Of a stretch of DNA of 64,000 bases, positions 19,605-29,191 are shown one piece after another. Position 1 is the stretch's first letter. Each line of letters starts with the position of its first letter. The translations under genes and the position numbers were made by a program. The notes below the pieces were generated by a model that was given only the letters and a program-made list of their open reading frames with translations, ran no database searches and had not been told where the DNA came from. Where the stretch lies: the NCBI RefSeq assembly GCF_018122625.2, contig NZ_JAGQFT020000005.1, positions 1-64,000 on the forward strand, read 5' to 3'. This DNA is from Coralloluteibacterium stylophorae. Lineage in GTDB: Bacteria; Pseudomonadota; Gammaproteobacteria; Xanthomonadales; Xanthomonadaceae.

Positions 19605-19620
19605 CGGCACGCCGATTGCA
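19605..19620 (+). promoter_or_regulatory. sigma-54 promoter of flgF operon
   Basis: CGGCACGCCGATTGCA: GG at 19606-19607 and GC at 19618-19619, ten bases apart. The flgF ATG is 52 bases downstream of the site. This shows that flgF has its own promoter, separate from flgBCDE. No C-rich heptamer arm precedes it. Confidence 0.85.
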
Positions 19621-19671
19621 ACGCAGGGGCTCGAGGCCCGCATCCCGCGGGCGCACGTCAGGAAACCGACG

Positions 19672-20433
19672 ATGGACAAGGGCCTGTATGTCGCGATGAC
19701 CGGTGCCAGCGCCAGCCTCAAGGCGCAGGCGGCGGTCGCGCACAACCTCGCCAACGCCGACACCACCGGCTTCAAGGCCATGGTGGTCGGCACCGAGTCC
19801 TACCAGATCCAGGGCAAGGGCCTGCCGACGCGGTTCGACGCGCTGCAGATCGAACCCGGCTACGACGCCCGCCACGGCGCGCTGGTCAGCACCGGCAACC
19901 AGCTCGACGTCGCCCTGTCCGGCGACAGCTGGCTGGCGGTGCAGGACGCCAACGGGCGCACCGCCTATACCCGCAACGGCGAGCTGCACGTCGACCCCAC
20001 CGGCCTGCTCAAGACCTCGGCCGGCGAGACCGTGCTCGACGACGGCGGCAACCCGCTGGCGCTGCCGCCGAGCCAGCAGCTCACCGTCGGCGCCGACGGC
20101 ACGATCTCGATGGTGCCGCTGGGCGAGGGGCCGCGCACGCTGGCCATCGTCGCGCGCATGCAGGTGGCCGAGGCCGCGCCGGGCACGCTCGAGCGCGGGC
20201 CGGACGGCCTGTTCCGGCCGCCGCCGCAGGCCGACGGCACGCCGGCCGAGCCGCTGCCGCAGGCCGCCGGCAACGTCATGACCGCCGGTGCGCTGGAGCA
20301 GAGCAACGTCGACGCCGCCGGAATGCTGGTGTCGATGATCCAGCTCGCGCGGCAGTTCGAGATGCAGGTCAAGGTCCTGAACCACGGCGACGAGAACGCC
20401 CAAGCCGCCAATTCGCTGCTGCGCCTGAGCTGA
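19672..20433 (+). CDS. flgF: flagellar proximal rod protein FlgF
   Basis: A 253-residue rod protein beginning [20 protein letters not shown], followed by [14 protein letters not shown], and ending with [20 protein letters not shown] and [20 protein letters not shown], both standard for FlgF. It joins FlgB/FlgC to the distal rod FlgG. I chose ATG 19672 because upstream codons belong to the hairpin-rich gap and lack similarity. It has its own sigma-54 site and is followed by flgG after 61 bases. Confidence 0.95.
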   Translation: MDKGLYVAMTGASASLKAQAAVAHNLANADTTGFKAMVVGTESYQIQGKGLPTRFDALQIEPGYDARHGALVSTGNQLDVALSGDSWLAVQDANGRTAYTRNGELHVDPTGLLKTSAGETVLDDGGNPLALPPSQQLTVGADGTISMVPLGEGPRTLAIVARMQVAEAAPGTLERGPDGLFRPPPQADGTPAEPLPQAAGNVMTAGALEQSNVDAAGMLVSMIQLARQFEMQVKVLNHGDENAQAANSLLRLS

Positions 20434-20494
20434 TCCAGGCCCGTCCCTTTCCCATGAAGGCCGCCGCGCGCGGACCGTCGCACGGAGACATCCC

Positions 20495-21280
20495 ATGAAC
20501 CAGGCACTGTGGATCGCCAAGACCGGCCTCGACGCGCAGCAGACGCGCATGTCGGTCGTGTCCAACAACCTCGCCAACACCAACACCACCGGCTTCAAGC
20601 GCGACCGCGCCAGCTTCGAGGACCTGCTCTACCAGCAGGTGCGGCAGCCGGGCGGCGCCAGCTCGCAGCAGACCAACCTGCCGACCGGCCTGCAGCTGGG
20701 TACCGGCGTGCGCGTGGTCGCCACGGCCAAGAGCCACACCCAGGGCAACATGCTGCAGACCGGCAACGCCCTCGACGTCGCGATCAACGGCCGCGGCTTC
20801 TTCGAGGTGCTGCTGCCCGACGGCACGCCGGCCTACACCCGCGACGGCACCTTCCAGGTCAACGCCGAAGGCGAGATGGTCACCAACAGCGGCTATCCGC
20901 TGCAGCCGGGCATCCAGATCCCGGAGGGCGCGCAGTCGGTGACCATCGGCGCCGACGGCACGGTGACCGTGCAGGTCGCCGGCGATGCGCAGCCGCTGCA
21001 GGTCGGTGCGCTGACGCTGACCGACTTCATCAATCCCACCGGCCTGCAGGCGCGCGGCGAGACCCTGTTCCTGGAGACCGCCGCCAGCGGTCCGGCGCAG
21101 AACGGCGCGCCCGGCCTCACCGGCCTCGGCACCCTGGTCCAGGGCTCGCTGGAAAGCTCCAACGTCAACGTCGTCGAGGAGCTGGTCGGGATGATCGAGA
21201 CCCAGCGCGCCTACGAGATGAACGCCAAGGCGATCTCCACCACCGACAGCATGCTCGGCTACCTCAACAACAACGTCTGA
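20495..21280 (+). CDS. flgG: flagellar distal rod protein FlgG
   Basis: A 261-residue distal rod subunit, the usual length. N-terminal [20 protein letters not shown] and [18 protein letters not shown], the FlgG-type YQQVRQPGG loop, and C-terminal [20 protein letters not shown] are all present. It is exported by the type III system and spans the P and L rings. GGAG lies before the ATG. flgH follows after 28 bases. Confidence 0.97.
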   Translation: MNQALWIAKTGLDAQQTRMSVVSNNLANTNTTGFKRDRASFEDLLYQQVRQPGGASSQQTNLPTGLQLGTGVRVVATAKSHTQGNMLQTGNALDVAINGRGFFEVLLPDGTPAYTRDGTFQVNAEGEMVTNSGYPLQPGIQIPEGAQSVTIGADGTVTVQVAGDAQPLQVGALTLTDFINPTGLQARGETLFLETAASGPAQNGAPGLTGLGTLVQGSLESSNVNVVEELVGMIETQRAYEMNAKAISTTDSMLGYLNNNV

Positions 21281-21308
21281 CGCCCGCGCGTCCCTCCGGA
21301 TCACCGCC

Positions 21309-22058
21309 ATGCGCCTCCTGCCCGCTTCGCTCGCCCTCGCCGCCGCCGCGCTCGCCGGCTGCGCCTCCTATCCCGGCGATGTCCGTCCGTACCCGTCGAT
21401 CGCACCCGCCGGCTATGCCGCCTCGCCCTACGGCCAGGCCGCCGGCGCGCCCGCGGCCGCGGCGAGCGGCAGCTATCTGGCGCAGCCGGTGGCACCGGTC
21501 AGCCAGGCCAATCCGGGCGGCATCTGGCGCGAGGGCCCGGGCCTGCGCCTGTTCTCCGACAGCAAGGCGCGCGACATCGGCGACCTGCTGACCATCGAGC
21601 TGACCGAGAGGACCAACGCGACCAGTACCGCCAACACCGCGGTGAGCAAGAGCTCCGGCGTGTCGCTGTCGGCGCCGTCGGTGTTCGGTGCGCCGCTGAC
21701 GATGAACGGCCGCGACCTGCTCTCGGCCGACATCGAGGGCGGCCGCGACTTCTCCGGCACCGGCGACAGCCGCCAGAGCAACAGCCTGTCCGGCAGCATC
21801 ACCGTGACCGTCGTCGACCGCCTGCCCAACGGCAACCTGGTCGTGCAGGGCAGCAAGCAGATGCGCCTGAACCAGGGCGACGAGCTGGTGCAGATCCAGG
21901 GCGTCATCCGCCCGGTCGACATCGCCAGCGACAACAGCGTGCCCTCCAGCCGCGTCGGCGAGGCCCGCATCGTCTACGGCGGCCGCGGCACGCTCGCGCG
22001 TTCGAACGCGATGGGCTGGCTCGCCCAGTTCTTCAACTCCCCCGTCACTCCGTTCTGA
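21309..22058 (+). CDS. flgH: flagellar L-ring lipoprotein FlgH
   Basis: A 249-residue outer membrane lipoprotein that forms the L ring. The signal sequence ends in the lipobox LAGC (Cys at about 18, followed by ASYPG). The mature part contains [32 protein letters not shown] and [20 protein letters not shown], conserved in the family. A Pro/Ala-rich linker of about 40 residues follows the lipid-attached Cys. The C-terminus is a beta-rich [11 protein letters not shown] segment. flgI starts ten bases later. Confidence 0.95.
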   Translation: MRLLPASLALAAAALAGCASYPGDVRPYPSIAPAGYAASPYGQAAGAPAAAASGSYLAQPVAPVSQANPGGIWREGPGLRLFSDSKARDIGDLLTIELTERTNATSTANTAVSKSSGVSLSAPSVFGAPLTMNGRDLLSADIEGGRDFSGTGDSRQSNSLSGSITVTVVDRLPNGNLVVQGSKQMRLNQGDELVQIQGVIRPVDIASDNSVPSSRVGEARIVYGGRGTLARSNAMGWLAQFFNSPVTPF

Positions 22059-22068
22059 GGGCCCGTCC

Positions 22069-23352
22069 ATGCGCGCTCAACACCAGGCCCTTCTCCCGCC
22101 GCTGTCCGAGGCCGCCCTGCGGACTGCGGAACGGCGCATGCGCGGCTTTGCCGCCCTGGCCGAACGCGAGCTGCCCAAGGCCCGCGACACGGGGCGCGCG
22201 GCCGAGGCGGCGGCGCCGCGCAGGCGCGGCGTATCGCTGCTGCGCCTGATGGCGGTGCTGCTGCTGACCTTCGGCGTCGCCGCGCCGGCCTTCGCCGACC
22301 GCATCAAGGACCTCGCCCAGGTCGGCGGCGTGCGCGACAACCCGCTGATCGGCTACGGCCTGGTGGTCGGCCTCGACGGCTCGGGCGACCGCACCAGCCA
22401 GACGCCCTTCACCGTGCAGAGCCTGCGCAGCATGCTCGAGCAGCTCGGCACGACGATCCCCGAGAACGTCAACCCGCAGCTCAAGAACGTCGCCGCCGTC
22501 GCCATCCACGCGCAGCTGCCGCCCTTCGCCAAGCCGGGCCAGCCGATCGACGTGACCGTGTCCTCGCTCGGCAACGCGGTGTCGCTGCGCGGCGGCTCGC
22601 TGCTGATGGCGCCGCTGCGCGGTGCCGACGGCCTGGTCTATGCGATCGCGCAGGGCAACCTCGTGGTCGGCGGCTTCGGCGCGCAGGGCAACGACGGATC
22701 GCGGGTGTCGGTGAACGTGCCGAGCTCGGGCCGCATCCCCAACGGCGCCATCGTCGAACGCGCGGTGCCGGACGGCTTCGGCAGCGCCGGTGGCGCCGCG
22801 CCGGGCGAACTCACGCTCAACCTGCACGAGGCCGACTTCACCACCGCGGCCAACATGGTCGCCGCGATCGAGCGCAGCTTCGGCGTGGGCGCCGCGCGCG
22901 CGCTCGATGCGGTCACCGTCGCCGTGGCCGCGCCCAGCGATCCCGGCGCGCGCATCAACTTCATGGCGCGGCTGGAGAACCTCGACGTCACCGCCGGCAC
23001 CAGCGCCGCCAAGGTCATCATCAACTCGCGCACCGGCACCGTGGTCATGGGCGCCGAGGTCAAGGTGCTGCCGGCGGCGATCTCGCACGGCTCGCTCACC
23101 GTGACCATCCGCGAGGACGTCGGCGTCAGCCAGCCGGCGCCGTTCTCGCAGGGCCAGACGGTCGCCGTGCCGCAGTCCACGGTCAGCGCAGTGCAGGAGG
23201 ACGGCCGCATGTTCCTGTTCGACGGCGGCACCACGCTCGAGCAGATCGTGCGCGCGGTCAACGACGTCGGCGCCGCCCCCGGCGACCTCGTCGCCATCCT
23301 CGAGGCGCTCAAGCAGGCGGGCGCGCTGCGGGCGGAGCTGGAGGTGATCTGA
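22069..23352 (+). CDS. flgI: flagellar P-ring protein FlgI
   Basis: The P-ring subunit, secreted to the periplasm. The family core begins [20 protein letters not shown] after the signal sequence [17 protein letters not shown] and continues through [16 protein letters not shown] to the C-terminal [20 protein letters not shown]. From ATG 22069 the product is 427 residues, about 60 longer than usual, because a charged segment precedes the signal sequence. In-frame ATG codons at 22138 and 22249 (the latter giving 367 residues) are alternatives. The 22069 start fits the ten-base gap after flgH; the true start is uncertain. It is the last gene before the composite repeat and the flgJ promoter. Confidence 0.93.
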   Translation: MRAQHQALLPPLSEAALRTAERRMRGFAALAERELPKARDTGRAAEAAAPRRRGVSLLRLMAVLLLTFGVAAPAFADRIKDLAQVGGVRDNPLIGYGLVVGLDGSGDRTSQTPFTVQSLRSMLEQLGTTIPENVNPQLKNVAAVAIHAQLPPFAKPGQPIDVTVSSLGNAVSLRGGSLLMAPLRGADGLVYAIAQGNLVVGGFGAQGNDGSRVSVNVPSSGRIPNGAIVERAVPDGFGSAGGAAPGELTLNLHEADFTTAANMVAAIERSFGVGAARALDAVTVAVAAPSDPGARINFMARLENLDVTAGTSAAKVIINSRTGTVVMGAEVKVLPAAISHGSLTVTIREDVGVSQPAPFSQGQTVAVPQSTVSAVQEDGRMFLFDGGTTLEQIVRAVNDVGAAPGDLVAILEALKQAGALRAELEVI

Positions 23353-23355
23353 GGG

Positions 23356-23530
23356 GTGCGATGAAGCGGGACCGGGGAAGCGGGAATCGGGACCTGGACG
23401 CCATCCCGTTCTCCGACCCGCATCTCCGGCACTCCGCTTGCATTGAAACGTCACCGACAGCCTTCCATCGACCCGCCGACCAGAACCTCCCGGTCCCGAT
23501 TCCCGCTTCCCCATTCCCGCTCCACCCAAA
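23356..23530. repeat. composite inverted repeat between flgI and flgJ
   Basis: A G-rich arm with GATGAAGCGGGACC and GGGAATCGGGACCTGG (23361-23398) starts just after flgI. Its inverted C-rich partner (CCCGGTCCCGATTCCCGC and CCCCATTCCCGCTCCACC, 23488-23528) ends ten bases before the flgJ ATG. No REP is inside. A sigma-54 site lies between the arms, so the C-rich arm falls in the transcribed leader of flgJ. Confidence 0.75.
23427..23442 (+). promoter_or_regulatory. sigma-54 promoter of flgJ operon
   Basis: CGGCACTCCGCTTGCA: GG at 23428-23429 and GC at 23440-23441 with ten bases between. The ATG of flgJ is 95 bases further on, with the C-rich repeat arm in the leader. Confidence 0.8.
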
Positions 23531-23537
23531 AAAGCCC

Positions 23538-24716
23538 ATGCGCCTCGCCACCGACGCCATCGCCCTGAACCCGCAGACACGCAGCGACCCCGCGCGCGTG
23601 AAGCAGGTCGCGCGCGATCTCGAGGCGCAGTTCGCGCAGATGCTGATCAAGAACATGCGCGCGGCCACGCCGGGCGATCCGTTCGGCGGCGACACCAACT
23701 TCCGCGACATGTACGACCAGCAGCTCGCCAAGAGCCTGACCTCGGGCAAGGGCCTGGGACTGGCGCCGATGATCGAGCGCCAGCTCGACCGCAGCCAGGG
23801 CGTGCGCGAAGGCGGTGGCGCCGCAGGCACGGCGCTGTCGGCCGGGCGGGCGTTCTCGCTGGAGAACTACGCCAGGCCGCCGGCGGCGCGCGTGGTCGGC
23901 GGCGCGCTGCGTGCGGTACCCGAGACCGCGGCCGAGGCCGGCGCGATGGCGGCCGGGCAGCGGCTGGTCGATCTGGAAGCGGCGCTTTCCGGCAGCGGCG
24001 ACGACGCATCCGCGCGCCTGGTCGACCTCGAGCGGGCGGTCACCGGCGCCGACACCGACGCGGTCGGCCGCCTGGTCGCGCTGGAGGCCGCCTTCGGCGC
24101 CGGCGCAGCCGATGCGAGCGAGGCCGAAGGCGGCGGCACCATCGCCGCGATCATGGCCGCGCGCGCCGCGCGCGCGGCGCAGGCCTACGACGGTGCCGAC
24201 GCGGCATCGGCCGACTTCCGCGCCGGCTCGCCGGAGGCCTTCGTCGCCGAGGTCTGGCCGCACGCGCAGAAGGCCGCGGCCGAACTCGGCGTCTGCCCCA
24301 AGGTGCTGGTCGCGCAGGCCGCGCTGGAGACCGGCTGGGGCCGCAGCCGCATCGACGGCGCGCACGGCAGCGCCAACAACCTGTTCGGCATCAAGGCCGG
24401 GCGTGGCTGGCACGGGCGCAGCGTCGGCGCCGCCACGCGCGAGGTGATCGGCGGCCGCAACGTGATGGAGAACGCGCGCTTCCGCGCCTACGGCTCCACC
24501 GCCGAGAGCTTCGCCGACTACGTCGGCTTCCTAAAGAACAACCCGCGCTATGCCGATGCAGTCGGGCAGAGCGATACCCGTCGCTTCGCCAGCGCGCTGC
24601 AGCGCGCCGGCTACGCCACCGATCCGCGCTACGCGGCCAAGATCACGGCGATCGCCGAGGGGCCGACCCTCGGGCGCGCGCTCGCGGCCCTGGACGCCGG
24701 CGGCAGCCGAGGCTGA
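23538..24716 (+). CDS. flgJ: flagellar rod-cap and peptidoglycan hydrolase FlgJ
   Basis: A 392-residue, two-domain protein. The N-terminal rod-capping domain (about 15-90) has RVKQVARDLEAQFAQMLIKN and GLGLAPMIERQL. The C-terminal beta-N-acetylglucosaminidase domain (about 232-385) has the catalytic Glu at 264 in AALETGWGRS and NLFGIKAG at 281-288. It opens the peptidoglycan for the rod. The linker is long and holds three copies of RLVxLE spaced exactly 18 residues apart (142, 160, 178), then Ala-rich sequence. I chose ATG 23538 because upstream codons are repeat-derived. It has its own sigma-54 site and starts flgJKL. Confidence 0.95.
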   Translation: MRLATDAIALNPQTRSDPARVKQVARDLEAQFAQMLIKNMRAATPGDPFGGDTNFRDMYDQQLAKSLTSGKGLGLAPMIERQLDRSQGVREGGGAAGTALSAGRAFSLENYARPPAARVVGGALRAVPETAAEAGAMAAGQRLVDLEAALSGSGDDASARLVDLERAVTGADTDAVGRLVALEAAFGAGAADASEAEGGGTIAAIMAARAARAAQAYDGADAASADFRAGSPEAFVAEVWPHAQKAAAELGVCPKVLVAQAALETGWGRSRIDGAHGSANNLFGIKAGRGWHGRSVGAATREVIGGRNVMENARFRAYGSTAESFADYVGFLKNNPRYADAVGQSDTRRFASALQRAGYATDPRYAAKITAIAEGPTLGRALAALDAGGSRG

Positions 24717-24722
24717 TGACCG

Positions 24723-26585
24723 ATGTCCAACCTTCTCTCCACCGCCACCTCGGCCCTGCTCACCGCACAGCGCAGCCTTTCGGTGGTCGGCCACAACGTC
24801 GCCAACATGGCGACCGAGGGCTACAGCCGCCAGCGCGTGGACCAGACCGCGGTGGTGCTCAACGGACAGGGCGCGGGCGTCACCACCACCGGCATCCAGC
24901 GCCTCGCCGACAGCCTGGTGTTCGGGCGTTCGCTGACCTCGGCGGGCGAGTCCGGCCGCCTGCAGGCGCTGGCGACCATGACCGGCCGCGTCGACAGCCT
25001 GCTGTCCGACCAGGCCACCGCGCTGGCCGGGCCGTGGTCGGACTTCCTCGACTCGGTCTCCGGCGTCGCCGCGGATCCGTCCTCGCTCACCGCACGCCAG
25101 GAGATGCTCAACCAAGCCGATGCCCTGGTCGCACGTTTCCGCCTGCTCGACGGCCAGCTCGACGCCATGGGCACCGAGACCAGCGAGACGCTGCGCGGCG
25201 ACGTCGACAGCGTCAACCGGCTGTCGGCCGAGATCGCCAAGCTCAATGCCAGCATCGCCGGCAGCGGCAACCCGTCTCCCGACCTGCTCGACAAGCGCGA
25301 CACCCTGGTCGGCGACCTGGTCGGCCTCACCGGCGGCACCGCGGTGGTGCAGAGCGACGGCGCCATGAACGTGTTCACCGCCGGCGGCAACGCGCTGGTG
25401 GTCGGCGGCACCGCCTCCACCCTGAGCGCGGTCGCCGATCCCTACCGGCCGGACCGCGTCAGCCTGGTGCTGGAGGCGAACGGCAAGACCGTGGCGATGG
25501 CGGCGGACGCCTTCGGCGGCGAGATCGGCGGGCTCCTGGAATTCCAGAACGACGTGCTCGATCCCGCCCTGGCCGAGCTCGGCCGCCTCGGCACCGGCCT
25601 GGCCGCGGCGGTCAACGGCGTGCTCGCCGGCGGCACCGACTACTACGGCAACCCCGGCAGCGACCTCTTCAGCGTGCCGGCGCCCACCGCCGCGCCGGCG
25701 CGCACCAATACCGGTGGCGCCAGCCTGCAGGCCTCCATCGCCGACCTCGGCGCGGTGAGCGGCGACCCGGTCGTGCTGAGCTATGCCGGCGGCAGCTGGA
25801 CGGCGCGCGATGCGGGCACCGGCGCCACCGTGCCGCTGGCCGGTGCCGGCACCGCGGCCGATCCCTTCCTGGTCGGCGGCGTGGCCCTGGTGCTCGACGG
25901 CACCGCCGCCGCCGGCGACAGCTTCCGCATCGAGCCGACGGCGGGCGTGGCCGGCACCATCGGCCTGGCGATGAGCGACCCGAACCGGATCGCCGCCGCT
26001 GCCCCGGTCAAGGCCAGCGCGGCCACCTCCAACCTCGGCACCGGCAGCGTCGCCGGGATCGCGGTGACCGACGCCACCGACGCCAACCTGCGCGCGCCGG
26101 CCACCATCACCTTCACCGACGCCGGCCAGTACACCATCGACGGCGACGGCCCGTATCCCTATACCCCGGGCACCGCCATCGCGCACAACGGCTGGAGCCT
26201 GACCCTCGACGGCGCGCCGCGCGCCGGCGACAGCTTCGCGGTGACCGCCAGCGCCGCCGGCTCCAGCGACAACGGCATCGCCCGCCAGCTCGCCGGCGTC
26301 GGCGACATGCAGGTGCTCGACGGCGACACGCGCTCGCTCAACAACGTGCTCGGCCAGCTCACCACCACCGTCGGCGCGCAGGCGCGCCAGGCCGAGTACG
26401 CCCTCGAGGGGCAGACCGCGATCGCCGAGGAAGTCGCCGCCCAGCGCGACTCGATCTCCGGCGTCAATCTCGATGAGGAGGCGGCGAACATGCTGAAGTT
26501 TCAGCAGGCCTACATGGCTGCGTCCCAGCTCATCAGCGCCGCCGACACCATGTTCCAGGCCCTGCTCGGAGCGACCCGCCGATGA
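24723..26585 (+). CDS. flgK: hook-filament junction protein FlgK (HAP1)
   Basis: A 620-residue hook-associated protein joining hook and filament. N-terminal MSNLLSTATSALLTAQRSLS and HNVANMATEGYSRQRVDQT, and C-terminal SGVNLDEEAANMLKFQQAY with AADTMFQALL are family marks. The middle D2/D3 region carries repeated Gly/Ala/Asp-rich beta segments. It starts six bases after the flgJ stop and overlaps flgL by four bases (ATGA). FlgN is the expected chaperone. Confidence 0.95.
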   Translation: MSNLLSTATSALLTAQRSLSVVGHNVANMATEGYSRQRVDQTAVVLNGQGAGVTTTGIQRLADSLVFGRSLTSAGESGRLQALATMTGRVDSLLSDQATALAGPWSDFLDSVSGVAADPSSLTARQEMLNQADALVARFRLLDGQLDAMGTETSETLRGDVDSVNRLSAEIAKLNASIAGSGNPSPDLLDKRDTLVGDLVGLTGGTAVVQSDGAMNVFTAGGNALVVGGTASTLSAVADPYRPDRVSLVLEANGKTVAMAADAFGGEIGGLLEFQNDVLDPALAELGRLGTGLAAAVNGVLAGGTDYYGNPGSDLFSVPAPTAAPARTNTGGASLQASIADLGAVSGDPVVLSYAGGSWTARDAGTGATVPLAGAGTAADPFLVGGVALVLDGTAAAGDSFRIEPTAGVAGTIGLAMSDPNRIAAAAPVKASAATSNLGTGSVAGIAVTDATDANLRAPATITFTDAGQYTIDGDGPYPYTPGTAIAHNGWSLTLDGAPRAGDSFAVTASAAGSSDNGIARQLAGVGDMQVLDGDTRSLNNVLGQLTTTVGAQARQAEYALEGQTAIAEEVAAQRDSISGVNLDEEAANMLKFQQAYMAASQLISAADTMFQALLGATRR

Positions 26586-27823
26586 TTTCCGGACGCATCT
26601 CCACCGCCGGGTTCTACGCCCAGGGCGTGAACTCGATCACCTCGCAGCAGGGCAAGCTCGCGAAACTGCAGGAGCAGCTCGCCACCGGCAGCAAGCTCAA
26701 CACCGGCGCCGACGATCCGGTCGGCGCGGGGCAGGCGATCGGGCTGGACCGCGCGCTGGCCGAACTCGAGCGCTTCGACAAGAACGCCGCCACGCTCGAG
26801 CGCCGGCTCGGCATGCAGGAGAACGCGCTGACCGACGCCGGCGCCCAGCTCACCCGCGCCCGCGACCTGATGATCCAGGGCAACAACTCGACGCTCTCGG
26901 ACGCCGACCGCAAGTCCATCGCGTCCGAACTCACCCAGATCCGCGAGAGCCTGCTGGCGATCGCCAACGGCCAGGACGGCGCCGGGCGCTACCTGTTCGG
27001 CGGCACCGAGGACGCGACCGCGCCGTTCACCAGCGGCGCCGGCGGCGTGACCTACAACGGCGACCAGACGCAGCGCCGCATCGACATCGCCCCCGCACTC
27101 GCCGTCGCCGACGCCGCGCCGGGCAGCGAGGTCTTCATGCGCGTGCGCACCGGCGACGGGACCATGGACGTGAGCGTCGGCGCGGGCAACACCGGCACCG
27201 GCATCGTCTCCGACTTCGCGGTCACCGACAGCGCGGCCTGGACCGGCGACCCGCTGCGGGTGGTGTTCACCACGCCCGACGCCGAGGGCAACGCCACCCG
27301 CTACGAGATCCAGGCGCAGGCCGCCGACGGCACCTGGGCGACCGTGCCCGACAGCGAGGGCGACTACGTCGCCGGGCGCGCGATCTCCCACGGCGGCATG
27401 CAGGTGACGCTGACCGGCGCGCCCGCCGTCGGCGACAGCGTCGAGGCCGGCACCGCCGGCACGCGCGACATCTTCGCCACGCTCGACAACGCCATCGCCG
27501 CGCTCGCCACCGAGGCGACGACGCCGGCGCAGAAGGCCGCGCGCAGCAACGCCATCGGTGCCGCCCTGCGCGACGTCGCCGGCGCCCAGGACCACCTCAT
27601 CGATGTCCGCGGCACCGGCGGCGCGGCGCTGTCGGCGATCGACCAGTCCGCCGATACCCGCGAGGCCCAGGGCATCACCATCAAGACCACGCTCTCCGGG
27701 CTGCGCGACCTCGATTACGCGCAGGCGGTGTCGGACCTGGCGATCCAGCAGGCCTCGCTGGAAGCCGCGCAGGCGGCCTTCCTGCAGACCCAGTCGATGA
27801 ACCTGTTCCAGAAGCTCGGCTGA
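26582..27823 (+). CDS. flgL: hook-filament junction protein FlgL (HAP3)
   Basis: A 413-residue junction protein between FlgK and flagellin. The N-terminal helices (ISGRISTAGFYAQGVNSITS, KLAKLQEQLATGSKLNTGAD) and the flagellin-like C-terminus (QAVSDLAIQQASLEAAQAAF then LQTQSMNLFQKLG) are as expected; the inserted middle domain makes it longer than the E. coli version. The start overlaps the flgK stop (ATGA). It ends the flgJKL operon; the fliC promoter follows 28 bases later. Confidence 0.95.
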   Translation: MISGRISTAGFYAQGVNSITSQQGKLAKLQEQLATGSKLNTGADDPVGAGQAIGLDRALAELERFDKNAATLERRLGMQENALTDAGAQLTRARDLMIQGNNSTLSDADRKSIASELTQIRESLLAIANGQDGAGRYLFGGTEDATAPFTSGAGGVTYNGDQTQRRIDIAPALAVADAAPGSEVFMRVRTGDGTMDVSVGAGNTGTGIVSDFAVTDSAAWTGDPLRVVFTTPDAEGNATRYEIQAQAADGTWATVPDSEGDYVAGRAISHGGMQVTLTGAPAVGDSVEAGTAGTRDIFATLDNAIAALATEATTPAQKAARSNAIGAALRDVAGAQDHLIDVRGTGGAALSAIDQSADTREAQGITIKTTLSGLRDLDYAQAVSDLAIQQASLEAAQAAFLQTQSMNLFQKLG

Positions 27824-27850
27824 AACGCAAGAAATATTTTCACCGCGCGC

Positions 27851-27877
27851 TAAAGCTTCCCGGCAGCGCGCCGTTAA
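27851..27877 (+). promoter_or_regulatory. sigma-28 promoter of fliC
   Basis: TAAAGCTT (27851-27858), an 11-base spacer and GCCGTTAA (27870-27877) match the FliA consensus at 7 of 8 bases in each box. The local sequence is much richer in A/T than the surroundings. The expected start near 27884 gives a leader of about 108 bases. Confidence 0.92.
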
Positions 27878-27889
27878 TGGAATCAGCAG

Positions 27890-27983
27890 CGGCGAAGGCA
27901 CCAGCCACACCCTGCCGATCGCGCCGACCAAGCCTTCGCCGACGTCGGTTCTCGAAGCAACGGTCTCACCACCTCCAAAGGAG
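27890..27983 (+). promoter_or_regulatory. structured leader and ribosome binding site of fliC
   Basis: A perfect ten-pair stem joins 27890-27899 with 27932-27941 around a 32-base loop. The ribosome binding site AAAGGAG is at 27977-27983, eight bases before the ATG, and is left unpaired by this stem. The long leader could stabilise the flagellin mRNA or bind a regulator; the sequence does not say which. Confidence 0.6.
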
Positions 27984-27991
27984 CAACGACC

Positions 27992-29155
27992 ATGCAAGTC
28001 ATCAACACCAATGTGATGTCGCTGAACTCGCAGCGTCACCTCAACAACTCGAGCTCGGCCCTGGCCACCTCGATCGAGCGCCTGTCCTCGGGTTCGCGCA
28101 TCAACAGCGCCAAGGACGACGCCGCCGGCCTCGCCATCTCCGAGCGCTTCACCACCCAGATCCGCGGCATGGATCAGGCCGCCCGCAACGCCAACGACGG
28201 CATCTCGCTGGCGCAGACCGCCGAAGGCGCGCTGGGCGAGATCGGCAACAACCTGCAGCGCATCCGTGAGCTGGCCGTGCAGTCGCGCAACGCCACCAAC
28301 TCGGCTTCGGACCGCGAGGCGCTGGACGCCGAAGTCACGCAGCTGAAGGCGGAGATCCAGCGCGTCGCCGAGCAGACCGAGTTCAACGGCACCAAGCTGC
28401 TCGACGGCACCTTCAGCGACGCGGTGTTCCAGGTCGGCGCCAACCAGGGCCAGACCATCACCGTCGATGCGATCGCCAACGCCAACACCGCGCAGCTGGG
28501 CAGCTGGACGTCGCCGTCCACCACGACCTACACCCAGACGACCGCAGCCGCCACGGCGACCGCGTTCGCCACCGGCATGTCGCTGGACATCAATGGCGTC
28601 ACCATCTCCACGGCCGACGGCGCCGCAGACGCTGCGGCTGCCACCACGGCGCTCGTCGCAGCGTTCGACGCGGCGAAGGCCAATCCCGCCAACACCGCGC
28701 TGGCGAACGTGACGATGGCGGCGGACGGTTCCATCACGTCGACCGATCAGAACCTGACCCTGGCGAACCTGACCAACGTCAGCGGCGTCGCGGCTGGAAC
28801 CACCGCAGGCACCCCGAGCACCGTCGCCGGCACCGCCCAGACCGGCTTCGAGACCGAGAACGTGCTGACGACCGACGCTGCCGACCGCATGATCCTGGCG
28901 ATGGACGCCGCGCTGAACGCGGTCAACGCCTCGCGCGCCGACCTGGGTGCGGTGCAGAACCGCTTCACCTCGGTCGTGGCCAACCTGCAGACCAGCTCCG
29001 AGAACCTCTCCGCCTCGCGCAGCCGCATCAAGGATGCCGACTTCGCGAAGGAGACCGCGGAGATGACCCGCACGCAGATCCTGCAGCAGGCCGGCACCGC
29101 GATGCTCGCCCAGGCCAACCAGGCGCCGCAGGGCGTGATGAGCCTGCTCCGCTAA
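27992..29155 (+). CDS. fliC: flagellin
   Basis: A 387-residue flagellin, the only one in the window. The N-terminal D0/D1 part is fully conserved (MQVINTNVMSLNSQRHLNN, ERLSSGSRINSAKDDAAGLA), as is the C-terminal part (LGAVQNRFTSVVANLQTSSE, then AMLAQANQAPQGVMSLLR). The surface-exposed middle (about 175-290) is rich in Thr, Ala and Asn and is where serotype and glycosylation differences would lie. It has its own sigma-28 promoter, an excellent AAAGGAG ribosome binding site and its own terminator. It is exported with FliS as chaperone. Confidence 0.97.
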   Translation: MQVINTNVMSLNSQRHLNNSSSALATSIERLSSGSRINSAKDDAAGLAISERFTTQIRGMDQAARNANDGISLAQTAEGALGEIGNNLQRIRELAVQSRNATNSASDREALDAEVTQLKAEIQRVAEQTEFNGTKLLDGTFSDAVFQVGANQGQTITVDAIANANTAQLGSWTSPSTTTYTQTTAAATATAFATGMSLDINGVTISTADGAADAAAATTALVAAFDAAKANPANTALANVTMAADGSITSTDQNLTLANLTNVSGVAAGTTAGTPSTVAGTAQTGFETENVLTTDAADRMILAMDAALNAVNASRADLGAVQNRFTSVVANLQTSSENLSASRSRIKDADFAKETAEMTRTQILQQAGTAMLAQANQAPQGVMSLLR

Positions 29156-29191
29156 GCGATACGCAGCACGCGGCGGACGACGCCGCGACCG

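Noticed and set aside
19123-19671. N-terminal extension of flgF across the flgE-flgF gap
   Set aside because: The segment is made of REPs and hairpins, contains the flgF sigma-54 promoter, and FlgF proteins begin at the ATG at 19672.
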